Source: Ruegeria sp. Ofav3-42
GTDB taxonomy: Bacteria; Pseudomonadota; Alphaproteobacteria; Rhodobacterales; Rhodobacteraceae
Assembly (NCBI RefSeq): GCF_022347725.1
Contig: NZ_JAKRGB010000012.1
Coordinates: 62,001 to 126,000 of the forward strand
Direction: 5' to 3'
DNA: 64,000 nt
In this document: positions 44,542-53,636 of the stretch, piece by piece
Layout: the number at the start of each line of letters is the position of its first letter
How positions within the stretch are numbered: position 1 is the first letter of the stretch
Translations under genes and position numbers: made by a program
The notes under the pieces: generated by a model
What the model was told of the DNA's origin: nothing
What the model saw: the letters and a program-made list of their open reading frames with translations, nothing else
Database searches by the model: none

Positions 44542-46929
44542 ATGAAAACCCTGCGCGACTGGCAGTTTGAAGGGCAAGGCCCCAACGGGTTTTCGCTCAG
44601 GGTCGAGGGCAACCACCTTCTGCGCATTGAGGCGCTGGACCACGATCTGGTGAGGGTCCGACTGCTGCGGGATGGCACTTGGCGGCTGGATCGCAGCTGG
44701 TCCGTTGCACCCAAAGGCGACGTTCCGTGGCAAGGGCGCGCGCGCGATGATCTGAGCGGGTTTGCATGCCCAGAGGTTCTGGTCGATGGCGTGCTGTTGG
44801 AAACGGACCATCTGCGGGTGACGGTTATGTCGCCCTTGGCATTGCGGTGGGAATGCCGGGCAGATCGGGATACGCCGTGGCAGCCTTTGGCCGAAGATCG
44901 CACCACCGGGGCCTATATGCTGGGGCGGCGGGACAACCGTATCGCCCATTTCATGCACCGTGTCCCGGGTGAACGCTATTTCGGGTTGGGGGAAAAGGCT
45001 GGGCCGCTTGAACGTGGCGGACGGCGCTATGAAATGCGTAATCTGGACGCGATGGGGTATGACGCTCGCACCACCGATCCGCTTTACAAGCATATCCCGT
45101 TCACGATCACCGAACGGCCCTGCGCAGGCGCGATGGGATTGTTTTATGACAACCTGTCGACGAGTTGGTTTGATCTGGGCATGGAGCTGGACAACTATCA
45201 CGCCGCCTACCGTAGCTGGCGGGCCGCAGATGGGGATCTGGACGTTTACCTGAGCTGGGCGCCAGATCTACGTGATGTCGTCAGGCGGCAGGCTTGGTTG
45301 ACCGGCGGCGCCGCCTTTATGCCACGTTGGGGGCTGGGGTATTCGGCGTCCTCGATGGCCTATACAGATGCGCCGGACGCGCAGCACCAGATGCGCGGGT
45401 TTCTTGAACGTCTGCGTATTGAGGATATCCCCTGCGACAGTTTTCAGATGTCGTCCGGCTATACTTCGATCGAAGGAAAGCGCTATGTCTTCAACTGGAA
45501 CACTGACAAGTTCCCCGACATGGCGGGCCTCGCGGATGAGTTCCGTGCCGAGGGTGTCGAACTGATCGCCAATATCAAACCGGTCATGCTGGATGATCAC
45601 CCCAAATACGCGGAAGCTGTAGAACAGGGCCTGTTTGTGAATGACAGCGAGACCGGGCGGCCCGAGATCTCGGCCTTTTGGGATGGGCAGGGCAGCCATC
45701 TGGATTTCACCAATACTGACACTGTTCGCTGGTGGCAGGATAAGGTCACGACGACGTTGCTGGAGCAGGGCATCGGAAACACCTGGAACGACAACAACGA
45801 ATACGAGGTTTGGGATGACGCCGCGCCCGCCGCAGGGTTCGGGAAGCCTGTCGAGATTGGCCAAATCCGGCCTCTGATGAGCCTGCTGATGACGCGCGCA
45901 TCGCATGAGGCGCAACTGGCCCATGCCCCCGACAAGCGCCCCTATCTGATCTCGCGCTGTGCCGCACCCGGCACGCAACGCTATGCCCAGACCTGGACCG
46001 GCGACAACCGCACCGACTGGAATACGCTGCGCTGGAACATCCCGATGGGGTTGGGGCTGAGCTTGTCGGGATTTTACAATATTGGCCACGATGTCGGCGG
46101 ATTTGCCGGACCGAAACCCGAGCCGGAACTGTTCCTGCGCTGGGTCCAGAACGGTATTTTTCACCCGCGCTTCACCATCCATTCCTGGAACGATGACGGC
46201 AGCGTCAACGAGCCATGGATGTACCCCGAGATGACCGATCTGGTGCGCGACGCCATTCGGCTGCGCTATCGGTTATTGCCTTACTTATATACCCAGCTGT
46301 ATCGTGCCGTGACCGAGTACGAGCCTATCCTGCGGCCCCTGTTTTTGGATTTTCCCTATGATCCCGGCTGCCGCGAGGCGCAGTTTGAATTTCTGCTGGG
46401 GCCAGACCTTCTTATCGCATCGGTGATCGAAAGGGGCGCTGCGACCCGACGGGTCTATCTGCCCGACTGGCCCGGAGGGTGGTGGCAGTTTGACAGTGGG
46501 GCGTGGCATGCTGGCGGTCAGACGCTGGACCTGCCGGTGACGCCGGGCAGCATCCCGGTATTTGTTCGCGGCGGTGCGGTTGTGCCTCTGTCCGAGAATA
46601 CCGTGCGCGCCACGCCCGACCGGGAAGGATCGCGAGTGCTGCTGGTCTGCCCGGCGCGGGGTGCCGGGGGCACGATGACCTCGAGGATTTATGATGATGA
46701 TGGCGTGGCGCAGGATGCGCTGTCCGGCAATCACTGCCTGGCCACCGTCTCGCTGGCGAGTGGCGGCGATCTGCCAGCGCTGGACTGGGCCCTGACTGGT
46801 GACTACGTGCCCGGCTTTGACGAGGTCGAGGTAAGAAGTATCGATGCAGAGCCGCTGCTGGTCCGTGGCCAGCCCTGTGCCTCGGGCCAGACGCATCCCT
46901 ACAATGGCGCTGAGGAGGGTATCCGGTGA
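44542..46929 (+). CDS. GH31-family alpha-glycosidase
   Basis: A 795-residue family GH31 enzyme. The N-terminal beta-sandwich (residues 1-250) includes ERYFGLGEKAGPLERGG; the barrel carries the nucleophile Asp417 in TWNDNNEYEVW (family WxDMNE) and the acid/base Asp488 in TWTGDNRTDW. There is no signal peptide, so it acts on imported oligosaccharides. GH31 includes alpha-glucosidases, alpha-xylosidases and sulfoquinovosidases; which one this is cannot be told, but the company of beta-glucuronidase suggests trimming a mixed uronic oligosaccharide. It lies 9 nt after dctM and overlaps uxuB by 4 nt. Confidence 0.9.
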   Translation: MKTLRDWQFEGQGPNGFSLRVEGNHLLRIEALDHDLVRVRLLRDGTWRLDRSWSVAPKGDVPWQGRARDDLSGFACPEVLVDGVLLETDHLRVTVMSPLALRWECRADRDTPWQPLAEDRTTGAYMLGRRDNRIAHFMHRVPGERYFGLGEKAGPLERGGRRYEMRNLDAMGYDARTTDPLYKHIPFTITERPCAGAMGLFYDNLSTSWFDLGMELDNYHAAYRSWRAADGDLDVYLSWAPDLRDVVRRQAWLTGGAAFMPRWGLGYSASSMAYTDAPDAQHQMRGFLERLRIEDIPCDSFQMSSGYTSIEGKRYVFNWNTDKFPDMAGLADEFRAEGVELIANIKPVMLDDHPKYAEAVEQGLFVNDSETGRPEISAFWDGQGSHLDFTNTDTVRWWQDKVTTTLLEQGIGNTWNDNNEYEVWDDAAPAAGFGKPVEIGQIRPLMSLLMTRASHEAQLAHAPDKRPYLISRCAAPGTQRYAQTWTGDNRTDWNTLRWNIPMGLGLSLSGFYNIGHDVGGFAGPKPEPELFLRWVQNGIFHPRFTIHSWNDDGSVNEPWMYPEMTDLVRDAIRLRYRLLPYLYTQLYRAVTEYEPILRPLFLDFPYDPGCREAQFEFLLGPDLLIASVIERGAATRRVYLPDWPGGWWQFDSGAWHAGGQTLDLPVTPGSIPVFVRGGAVVPLSENTVRATPDREGSRVLLVCPARGAGGTMTSRIYDDDGVAQDALSGNHCLATVSLASGGDLPALDWALTGDYVPGFDEVEVRSIDAEPLLVRGQPCASGQTHPYNGAEEGIR

Positions 46930-48392
46930 CGGCACGGAGTAGTCAAATTTTGGTGCAACCCGCATACGACCGCCAGGCGTTGAAAACGCGTATATTGCAT
47001 TTAGGGTTCGGAGCGTTCGCACGAGCACATCCGATCCTCCATACAGATCTAGCCAATGAGGTAACGGGCGGAGATTGGGGCGTCGCCGTGGCGCGGCTGA
47101 ATTCCGGCGAGGCACTTCTGTCCGAACTGGATACCGCAGGGCGTTTCTACACAGTGGCGGAAACCGACGACGCGGGGCTGATGGCCCGCCGCGTTGCGTG
47201 CGTTACCCAGACGCTGCATCCGCGACGCGACGGCCCTGATGCAATCCCCGACCTGATTGCTGCTGCTGACCTGCGTATCATTTCGCTGACGGTTACGGAA
47301 AAGGGTTATTGCCTGGCCGGAGACACGCTTGATCTGAAACACCCCCAGATCCAGTGTGATCTGGCGGCGCAGACGACACCTAAAACCGCAATCGGAACAA
47401 TTGTAGAAGGACTGCGCCGACGCCGTGTCGCAAGGCAGGGCGGTTTGACGGTGCTGAGCTGTGACAACCTGCCGGCAAATGGCAACATGTGCAGAAATGC
47501 AGTGCTCGGCCTGGCCCACGCACGTGATCGGGAGTTGGCGGAGTGGATTGCCGCAAACTGCCGTTTCCCATCAACCATGGTCGACCGGATCGTGCCTGCG
47601 CTGGATGATGATGCCCGCGCGACGTTGCACGAGGTTTTGGGTCGTGACGATCCCAATGGCATTCTTTGCGAGCCGTTTCGGCAATGGGTGATCGAAGATG
47701 ACATTGCCAACGGCTGTCCGGATTGGGCGGCGGCGGGGGCCGAGCTGGTGCGGGATGTGGCACCCTACGAGGAAATGAAACTGCGTATGCTGAATGGCGC
47801 ACATTCTGCGCTGGCCTATCTGGGGGCCTTGCACGGACATGCAACCATCGCCGACTGCATGGCGGATGACGTATTTCGAGATGCCGCATATCGTTTGATG
47901 CTGACCGAACAGGCGCCGACCCTGTCGATGCCTGATACAGTCGATCTTGCCGGGTATGCCAGCCAGTTGATCAACCGGTTCAGCAACTCCAGACTGCACC
48001 ACAAGACCACTCAGATCGCCATGGACGGCAGCCAAAAACTACCGCAGCGGTTGCTTTCGTCCTGTGCGGACAATCTCGAACAAGGCCGAGACTGGCCACT
48101 GACGGCTTTGGCAGTTGCGGCCTGGATGCGCTACATCCGGGGTGTGGATGAGAATGGTGTCGCAGTACCGGTTCAGGACCCGATGGCCGGAGATTTTGCG
48201 AGGCTTGCAAGTGCTGGGGATGGGGTACAGTACGTCGAGTCTCTGTTGGACCTTGATCAAGTGTTCCCGCCGACGCTTGCGGAGCAATCGGGTTTTCGCG
48301 CGGCGATCTTGCGCGCTTACAGTCGGGTTGAGGCCATGGGTGCGCGCGGTGCGATATTGGAAAGCCTTACACAAGGGGAAGGCGGGACATGA
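46926..48392 (+). CDS. uxuB: D-mannonate oxidoreductase (fructuronate reductase)
   Basis: A 488-residue member of the long-chain mannitol dehydrogenase family. The N-terminal Rossmann start is ILHLGFGAFARAHPI, the substrate-region motif is TMVDRIVPAL and the catalytic Lys segment is PYEEMKLRMLNGAHSALAY. In this pathway it reduces D-fructuronate to D-mannonate with NADH. It is coupled by 4-nt overlaps to the GH31 gene before it and uxaC after it. Mannitol or altronate dehydrogenases look alike, but UxaC and UxuA next to it make UxuB the natural choice. Confidence 0.9.
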   Translation: MTARSSQILVQPAYDRQALKTRILHLGFGAFARAHPILHTDLANEVTGGDWGVAVARLNSGEALLSELDTAGRFYTVAETDDAGLMARRVACVTQTLHPRRDGPDAIPDLIAAADLRIISLTVTEKGYCLAGDTLDLKHPQIQCDLAAQTTPKTAIGTIVEGLRRRRVARQGGLTVLSCDNLPANGNMCRNAVLGLAHARDRELAEWIAANCRFPSTMVDRIVPALDDDARATLHEVLGRDDPNGILCEPFRQWVIEDDIANGCPDWAAAGAELVRDVAPYEEMKLRMLNGAHSALAYLGALHGHATIADCMADDVFRDAAYRLMLTEQAPTLSMPDTVDLAGYASQLINRFSNSRLHHKTTQIAMDGSQKLPQRLLSSCADNLEQGRDWPLTALAVAAWMRYIRGVDENGVAVPVQDPMAGDFARLASAGDGVQYVESLLDLDQVFPPTLAEQSGFRAAILRAYSRVEAMGARGAILESLTQGEGGT

Positions 48393-49801
48393 CGGGATTT
48401 CTTGGCGAAAACTTCCTGCTCGATACGCCTCAGGCTGAACGTCTATACCACGACACGGCCGCGAGACTGCCCATCATCGATTATCATAATCACCTTGATC
48501 CGCGGGCTATTCTGGAAGATCGCTCATGGTCTTCCATTGGAGAAATCTGGCTAGAGGGCGATCACTATAAATGGCGCGCCATGCGCTGGAACGGAATCGA
48601 CGAAGACCGCATCACCGGCGCGGCGGGGTTTCGAGACAAATTCCTGGCTTTCGCTGAAACCATGCCGCATTGCATCGGCAATCCGCTGTATCACTGGAGC
48701 CATCTGGAACTGCGCCGCTATTTTGACTGGGGCGGCGTGTTCGGGCCCAAGACTGCCGATGAAGTCTGGGAGGCCGCCAACGAAAAGCTGGCCCAACCGA
48801 GTCATTCGGCCCGAGGCCTTCTGAGGCAATTGAACGTGCGCTTTGTGGGTACCACCGATGATCCCTGTGACGACCTTGCTGCGCATCGGGCCTTGTCACA
48901 GGACGCCGATATGGGCTTTGCCGTCGCTCCCAGTTTCCGCCCGGATGCAGCCTTCAAAATCGCCAACAACGGTTTCGGGGCCTATATCGAGCGACTTTCG
49001 GACATCTCCGGCGTCGAGGTGACCGGTTTCGACACGTTGATCGAAGCGCTGTTACAAAGACTGGACCACTTTGTGGCCAACGGCTGCAAAGCGAGTGATC
49101 ACGGGCTTGATACGCTTGCCTCGTTTGTGGTCCGACCGGCTGGCGAACTTGATCAATTGCTTGACCGTGCGCGCAATGGTGCGATTGTAACCCTGCAAGA
49201 TGCCGCCGACTTTCAGGGCGCAGTCCTCATCCAGTTGGGTCGCGCTTATGCGGCACGTGATCTGGTCATGCAATTCCACATCGGTGCGCTGCGCAACAGC
49301 AATTCCCGGCTTTATGGCGAACTTGGCCCGGATATCGGATGCGACTCGATTTCGGACGCGCCAATAGCGACGCCACTCAACGCCCTGCTGGACGCGATCC
49401 AGCAAAGCGGTGGGTTGCCGAGAACGATCCTGTACGGGCTCGACCCTTCCCGCAACGAAGTCATTGTGACCACGGCAGGGAACTTTCAGGATGGCAGCGT
49501 ACCTGGAAAGGTGCAGGCGGGCACCGCTTGGTGGTTCAATGACCAGCTTGACGGGATGGAACGGCAAATGACACAGCTCGCTCAGATGGGGCTGCTTTCC
49601 TGCTTTTTGGGTATGCTGACGGATTCCCGGTCCTTTCTGTCCTTCCCGCGGCACGAATACTTCAGACGGCTGCTTTGTCGCATGATTGGTCGATGGATGT
49701 CAGAGGGGCATATTCCGGATGACCTTCAACTGACAACGAGTTTGGTCCGGCGGGTCTGCCACGATAATGCACACTCGTGGTTTATGGACGCATCCCGGTA
49801 G
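48389..49801 (+). CDS. uxaC: Uronate isomerase
   Basis: A 470-residue UxaC. The amidohydrolase-type metal motif PIIDYHNHLDPRAI is near residue 30, followed by the family segments WSHLELRRYF, TTDDPCDDL and QFHIGALRNSN; the length equals that of E. coli UxaC (470). It converts D-glucuronate to D-fructuronate. Last gene of the plus-strand glucuronide transcript; its start overlaps the uxuB stop by 4 nt. Confidence 0.95.
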   Translation: MTGFLGENFLLDTPQAERLYHDTAARLPIIDYHNHLDPRAILEDRSWSSIGEIWLEGDHYKWRAMRWNGIDEDRITGAAGFRDKFLAFAETMPHCIGNPLYHWSHLELRRYFDWGGVFGPKTADEVWEAANEKLAQPSHSARGLLRQLNVRFVGTTDDPCDDLAAHRALSQDADMGFAVAPSFRPDAAFKIANNGFGAYIERLSDISGVEVTGFDTLIEALLQRLDHFVANGCKASDHGLDTLASFVVRPAGELDQLLDRARNGAIVTLQDAADFQGAVLIQLGRAYAARDLVMQFHIGALRNSNSRLYGELGPDIGCDSISDAPIATPLNALLDAIQQSGGLPRTILYGLDPSRNEVIVTTAGNFQDGSVPGKVQAGTAWWFNDQLDGMERQMTQLAQMGLLSCFLGMLTDSRSFLSFPRHEYFRRLLCRMIGRWMSEGHIPDDLQLTTSLVRRVCHDNAHSWFMDASR

Positions 49802-49943
49802 CAAAGGTTTCCACCCCAATTGAATCGAAGGCAGTTAGGTGTCGTCGGGCACGCTCTGCTGATCAGGCTTCCATGGAAGGCCGCAGACTGGTAGGATAAA
49901 AGCCGTCATCCGCTCTACCTCGAACACTGTCCTCAAACTTCTG

Positions 49944-50816
49944 TCAGGAGGCGGATCGCAGAGCAACCCTTGCCAATTTTTCTACAAGAAAGTCAGCCAC
50001 GAGAGCCATATGCGCCTCGCATGAAACTGACTGATGAACGGAAATTACGACCTCAGGCAATGGCGGAAACCCTGCTTGTCCGTCTATGATCCTGAGGCCG
50101 GAGGGTATGACCGACGCCTCCATCACGGACACCGCAGCACCGTCCTGAAGGGCGTTTTCCATCAATCCTATACTGCGGGTGGAGTACGCAATACGCCACG
50201 GGCGGTCGATGCGTTTCAATGCGTCCAAAGCGATTTCTCTGCAAACACAACCTGCCGGGAACAACACAAGTGAGAGCGGTTCATCAGGATCGTCCACAAA
50301 ATCGGATGAGGCGACCCAATGAAGCGGTTCATGTCGTGCAACCTGCCCGCCAACTGAATCTGGACGGTGTGTGGCGACAACCACATCAAGGTGTCCCTGT
50401 TTCATCAATGGTAGCAGGTCGCTGGCATTGTCGCATGTCACTTCGAACTGCAACCGAGGGTGTTCTTTTCTTAAGGCGGACAGAAGAGGAGGCAGCAGGA
50501 AAGTTGCATAGTCATCAGGAGCCCCGATCCTGACCAGTCCTTCGGCTTCCGGGCGCTTGAGATGCGACAATGCCTCATCATTTGCCGCAAGAATTCGGTT
50601 TGCGTAAACCAGCAATGCTTCGCCGGTTTGGGTGATGGTAACGGACTGGCGGTTACGTTCAAAAAGGCGTTTCTCAACGATGTTTTCGAGTCTTTTGATC
50701 TGAAGGCTAACCGCCGATTGTGTGCGCCCAATAGCCTGTGCCGCGTGGGTAAAATTACGGTGTTTAGCGACAGAGACGAAGGATCGCAGCAGGTCAATTT
50801 CGAGATCGCGCTTCAT
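49944..50816 (-). CDS. LysR-family transcriptional regulator
   Basis: A 290-residue LysR protein. The DNA-binding part is EIDLLRSFVSVAKHRNFTHA then RTQSAVSLQIKRLE; the effector domain begins near residue 92 (LVRIGAPDDYATFLLP). The N-terminus resembles regulators with the DLLRSFV start. It faces the first NIF3-like gene across a 231-nt spacer with inverted repeats, so it is the likely regulator of that cluster. It converges with uxaC (142-nt gap holding a CTTCCATGGAAG palindrome near 49870). Confidence 0.87.
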   Translation of the reverse strand: MKRDLEIDLLRSFVSVAKHRNFTHAAQAIGRTQSAVSLQIKRLENIVEKRLFERNRQSVTITQTGEALLVYANRILAANDEALSHLKRPEAEGLVRIGAPDDYATFLLPPLLSALRKEHPRLQFEVTCDNASDLLPLMKQGHLDVVVATHRPDSVGGQVARHEPLHWVASSDFVDDPDEPLSLVLFPAGCVCREIALDALKRIDRPWRIAYSTRSIGLMENALQDGAAVSVMEASVIPSGLRIIDGQAGFPPLPEVVISVHQSVSCEAHMALVADFLVEKLARVALRSAS

Positions 50817-50859
50817 GATCCATGATTTTCATAACTCATCACGGTTAGCAATATAATTC

Positions 50860-50884
50860 GTTTCCGAAATTACGATCCTGAAAC
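50860..50884. promoter_or_regulatory. Possible LysR operator
   Basis: GTTTC at 50860-50864 and GAAAC at 50880-50884 form an inverted repeat spaced by 15 nt, containing a TTTCCGAAA mini-palindrome, in the spacer between the divergent LysR and the first NIF3-like gene. LysR proteins often bind such interrupted repeats. The repeat is short and could be chance. Confidence 0.3.
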
Positions 50885-51047
50885 TACGGTCACTGTAGGA
50901 GGGTCACGAAATGCTTAGTTTATTCGCTCAATCGATCTTCGTGGCAACACGTGTAGCGCCATTGTCCAACTCAGCCGCAGGGCGCGATTGGCGCTCACCA
51001 TCAGGTCCAACGCGAGGTCAAAACACGGAAGAAATCAGAGGATCGAC

Positions 51048-51500
51048 ATGGAAAGCACCGACATCAGCAACCTCAAAACACGAACAGGCACAGTCGAACG
51101 TGTCTGGCAGATCGAAATTCAGGCGGCGCCGGAAGATGTAGACAAGATTATCGACAAGGTGATGGAGGTCGACCCGCTGATCTACGGCCGGTACAAGCGC
51201 AACGCCTTTGTGAGTGCCATCGGCAGTGAAACCTACCTGCCTGAAGAAAACTCGACCAGTGCCGTGCATCTGGGGGCCGCAAACAAAGTGCAGACTTTCC
51301 CATGCGCCCTGATCATCATTTCAATTCGACAAAACCCTGAAACGCTAGAATGTGTCCTGGATGTGATACGTGACGTTCACCATTACGAAGAGCCGCTTAT
51401 CTTCATCAAAGACTGTTGGGCCAGTCGCGCCAGTTATGACCCGCACAGCTCTAATCCCAATCGTTGGTGGAACCGCAAAAAGACTGGTGTGGGCAACTGA
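51048..51500 (+). CDS. NIF3-insert/CutA-like small protein, copy A
   Basis: A 150-residue protein resembling the ferredoxin-like insert domain of NIF3/YqfO proteins, itself CutA/PII-like. Visible pieces are IEIQAAPEDVDKIIDKVMEVDP, then YGRYKRNAF, and the C-terminal HHYEEPLIFI, equivalent to the HPYEEPAYD of NIF3. A tail CWASRASYDPHSSNPNRWWN ends the protein. Unlike NIF3 it has no metal-binding core domains. Copy B at 53637 shares YGxY, YEEP(L/V)IF and NPNR(W/F)WN, so the two are paralogues. ATG 51048 has AGAGGA 5 nt upstream. Role unknown; trimeric metabolite or metal sensing is a guess from the fold. Confidence 0.78.
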   Translation: MESTDISNLKTRTGTVERVWQIEIQAAPEDVDKIIDKVMEVDPLIYGRYKRNAFVSAIGSETYLPEENSTSAVHLGAANKVQTFPCALIIISIRQNPETLECVLDVIRDVHHYEEPLIFIKDCWASRASYDPHSSNPNRWWNRKKTGVGN

Positions 51501-51851
51501 TGCTCAAGTGAGTTTACCGGACCGCATCAAGTATCTTAAAAGCGCTGTGCTCCAATCCAATTCTGCCTATCCTCGACGGTATCGCGTCGGTTTGGCTAGG
51601 GCACTTTAGGTATTTTCTGAGGCCTGCACGGGCTGGCTTGTTCAACCCAAATTGGTCCATTTTGGTCTTTGAAGGTTTCGCGCATGCGGCTGGTGGTGAA
51701 TGGAGCGAAGGCGGATTTTGCTGCCATACTCTCTCCTTGCCCTTAAGCCTTACCTGTTGCAAACTTGTAAGCGGAGGAGGGATGTCAGTTTCACTGCTGG
51801 GTCTGTTAACAAGCGGACCAGCTCGGTGTCATGCTTTTGGAGGAGTATGTT
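51501..51851. other. 351-nt spacer between NIF3-like copy A and the DUF2189 gene
   Basis: No sizeable plus-strand gene. The only plausible frame is the 43-codon minus-strand one at 51596-51727. A promoter for the DUF2189 gene is expected near 51770-51840. The DNA is otherwise unremarkable. Confidence 0.4.
51596..51727 (-). CDS. Possible 43-residue small protein
   Basis: A short frame starting MAAKSAFAPFTTSRMRETF and ending at a TAG, preceded by an AAGGAG site 5-6 nt before ATG 51727. No similarity recognised, no membrane segment. Its good ribosome site and ordinary codon use are the only support; it runs against all neighbouring genes of the cluster. Confidence 0.3.
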   Translation of the reverse strand: MAAKSAFAPFTTSRMRETFKDQNGPIWVEQASPCRPQKIPKVP

Positions 51852-52670
51852 ATGACATCCAAGACCACAGGATCCACACCACCGGAAAATCTAACATCGC
51901 AGCAGGGGGCTGTACCCAAGGTCAACAAGGTGACTGCAGATGATATTACCGCGTCGCTGAAGGCCGGGTTTTCTGACTTTCTGGCTCGCCCCTTCATGAG
52001 CGGCTTTTTCGGCCTGTTCTATGCGGTTTTCGGACTCCTGTTTGTTTGGAGCCTGATCTGGCTCGGCAAGATCTGGATGATCGTTCCCGCCGTTGTCGGC
52101 TTTCCTTTGGTCGCACCTTTCGCCGCCGCAGGGCTTTATGAAATGTCCCGCAGATTGCAGAAGGGAGAGAGTTTCGGCTGGTCTGAAATCTTAACCGTCA
52201 TGGCCAATCAGCGAAAACGCGAAATGGGGTGGATGGCCTTTGTCACGCTGTTCATTTTCTGGGTGTGGATTTACCAGATTCGGCTGTGGCTGGCGATCAT
52301 CCTGCAGAATGCATCTTTCTCGGACTTTGACGGTTTCCTGAACACCGTGTTGTTCACACCGCAGGGTTGGACATTCCTTGCTGTTGGCACCTGCGTCGGC
52401 GCATTTCTGTCGGCCGTCCTGTTCTCGGTGACCGTTGTCGCCATGCCCATGCTGCTCGACCGGGAAACCAACTTCGTATCCGCCATGTTAACGTCCATTC
52501 GCGTCGTCACGGAAAACCCGGTGGTCATGCTCGGCTGGGCGGCGATCATTTCGGTCACCATGCTGTTGTCGATGGTTCCAGCGTTTCTGGGCTTGATCTT
52601 CACCCTACCGATACTTGGCCATACCACATGGCATCTCTATCAGAGAGCCGTGCCACCAGCCGAGGCGTAA
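51852..52670 (+). CDS. DUF2189 integral membrane protein
   Basis: A 272-residue membrane protein with an about 40-residue hydrophilic N-terminus and roughly six hydrophobic segments (near 60-80, 82-102, 135-155, 180-205, 230-255). The segment ASLKAGFSDFLARPFMSGFFGLFYA and the later FPLVAPFAAAGLYEMSRRL are features of DUF2189, a family of unknown function found mostly in Proteobacteria. ATG 51852 has a GGAGGAG site 6 nt upstream. It stands between the two NIF3-like genes. A transport or membrane-homeostasis role is possible but not shown. Confidence 0.83.
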   Translation: MTSKTTGSTPPENLTSQQGAVPKVNKVTADDITASLKAGFSDFLARPFMSGFFGLFYAVFGLLFVWSLIWLGKIWMIVPAVVGFPLVAPFAAAGLYEMSRRLQKGESFGWSEILTVMANQRKREMGWMAFVTLFIFWVWIYQIRLWLAIILQNASFSDFDGFLNTVLFTPQGWTFLAVGTCVGAFLSAVLFSVTVVAMPMLLDRETNFVSAMLTSIRVVTENPVVMLGWAAIISVTMLLSMVPAFLGLIFTLPILGHTTWHLYQRAVPPAEA

Positions 52671-52723
52671 TCCGTCCAACCATCACCCGCAGCAGCTACG
52701 TATAGCGCTTTTATGTTGCGTCG

Positions 52724-52752
52724 TGATCCGCTAACGAATTACGTGCGGATCA
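52724..52752. repeat. Inverted repeat upstream of the ArsR-type gene
   Basis: TGATCCGC (52724-52731) and GCGGATCA (52745-52752) are perfect 8-bp arms around a 13-nt loop, between the DUF2189 stop and the ArsR start. No U-run follows, so an operator for the ArsR protein is more likely than a terminator. Confidence 0.45.
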
Positions 52753-52849
52753 TTGCGAGCGTTTGATCTGCGACTTCTTTGCAGCTCACTTCGTTCGTCA
52801 TCGAATGGTTCTTACTGGCCGCATGCCTGATCTGCATTACTCTGTTTGC

Positions 52850-53554
52850 ATGGCAATCGAACCCAGACTGGACATCATCGGGGCGGCGCTCGCCGATCCC
52901 AGCCGATCCCGCATCCTGTGCGAACTGATGGACGGGCGCGCATTCACCAACAAAGAGCTGGCCTGCGCGGCAAACGTCAGCCCACAAACGGCGAGTGTGC
53001 ATCTCAAGCAACTCGAACTGGCCGGTCTGACATCCTCGCTGCGCAGCGGGCGGCACGTTTATCATCGTGTTGCGAGTGCCGATGTTGCCGAGGTATTGGA
53101 ACGGCTGGCAACGCTATCGCCCACCGACCACCTGTCCCGACCAGGGCAGATCGCAACAGACACGCAACGGGCGCGCAGTTGCTACAATCATATTGCAGGC
53201 CGGCTTGGTGTGTTGATGTCAGAGCGTCTTGTTGCCCTTGACGTGCTGACCCTTCGCGAAAATGCCATGACGTTCGGCTCACGCTATCAAGCCTTTGTTG
53301 ACGATATCGGGATCGAAGTCCCGCCTGTTTCTTCTGGAAAACCTCCTGCAAAGCTCTGCCTGGATTGGACAGAGCGGCGGCACCACATTTCCGGGCCGTT
53401 GGCCACGGCGTTCATGCAAAAGGCATTGGCCGTGAAGTGGTTGCAGCGCAGGACTGGAAGCCGAGCCCTGACCGTCACTGTCGACGGGTATGATGCGCTT
53501 GAACGCTGGTTTGGACTGACCAAAAAAACAGTGGACGGCACCGATTGCACCTGA
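52850..53554 (+). CDS. ArsR-type winged-helix regulator with extra C-terminal domain
   Basis: A 234-residue protein. Residues 1-90 are an ArsR-type winged helix (IIGAALADPSRSRILCELMDG; ACAANVSPQTASVHLKQLE; wing LRSGRHVYHRVAS). The remaining 140 residues are an added domain (CLDWTERRHHISGPLATAF) seen in some ArsR relatives; its ligand is unknown. A RARSCYNHIAGRLG segment with one Cys and one His could bind metal or a metabolite. The start is uncertain: ATG 52850 lacks a ribosome site, and frames open further upstream to 52763. The inverted repeat just upstream may be its operator. It lies 82 nt before NIF3-like copy B and probably controls it. Confidence 0.8.
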   Translation: MAIEPRLDIIGAALADPSRSRILCELMDGRAFTNKELACAANVSPQTASVHLKQLELAGLTSSLRSGRHVYHRVASADVAEVLERLATLSPTDHLSRPGQIATDTQRARSCYNHIAGRLGVLMSERLVALDVLTLRENAMTFGSRYQAFVDDIGIEVPPVSSGKPPAKLCLDWTERRHHISGPLATAFMQKALAVKWLQRRTGSRALTVTVDGYDALERWFGLTKKTVDGTDCT

Positions 53555-53636
53555 CCGTTCGACCGACAACGAACCGTCCTTTTCCCCAGCATCACCGATA
53601 CGAGCTATCCTTGCAGGCAAAATGTTGGAGATAACC

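Noticed and set aside
50911..51141. A 76-codon frame with a good AGGAGGG ribosome site before NIF3-like copy A.
   Set aside because: More than a third of it overlaps copy A in another frame, and its sequence has no recognisable features. It could be a leader frame but I cannot support it as a gene.
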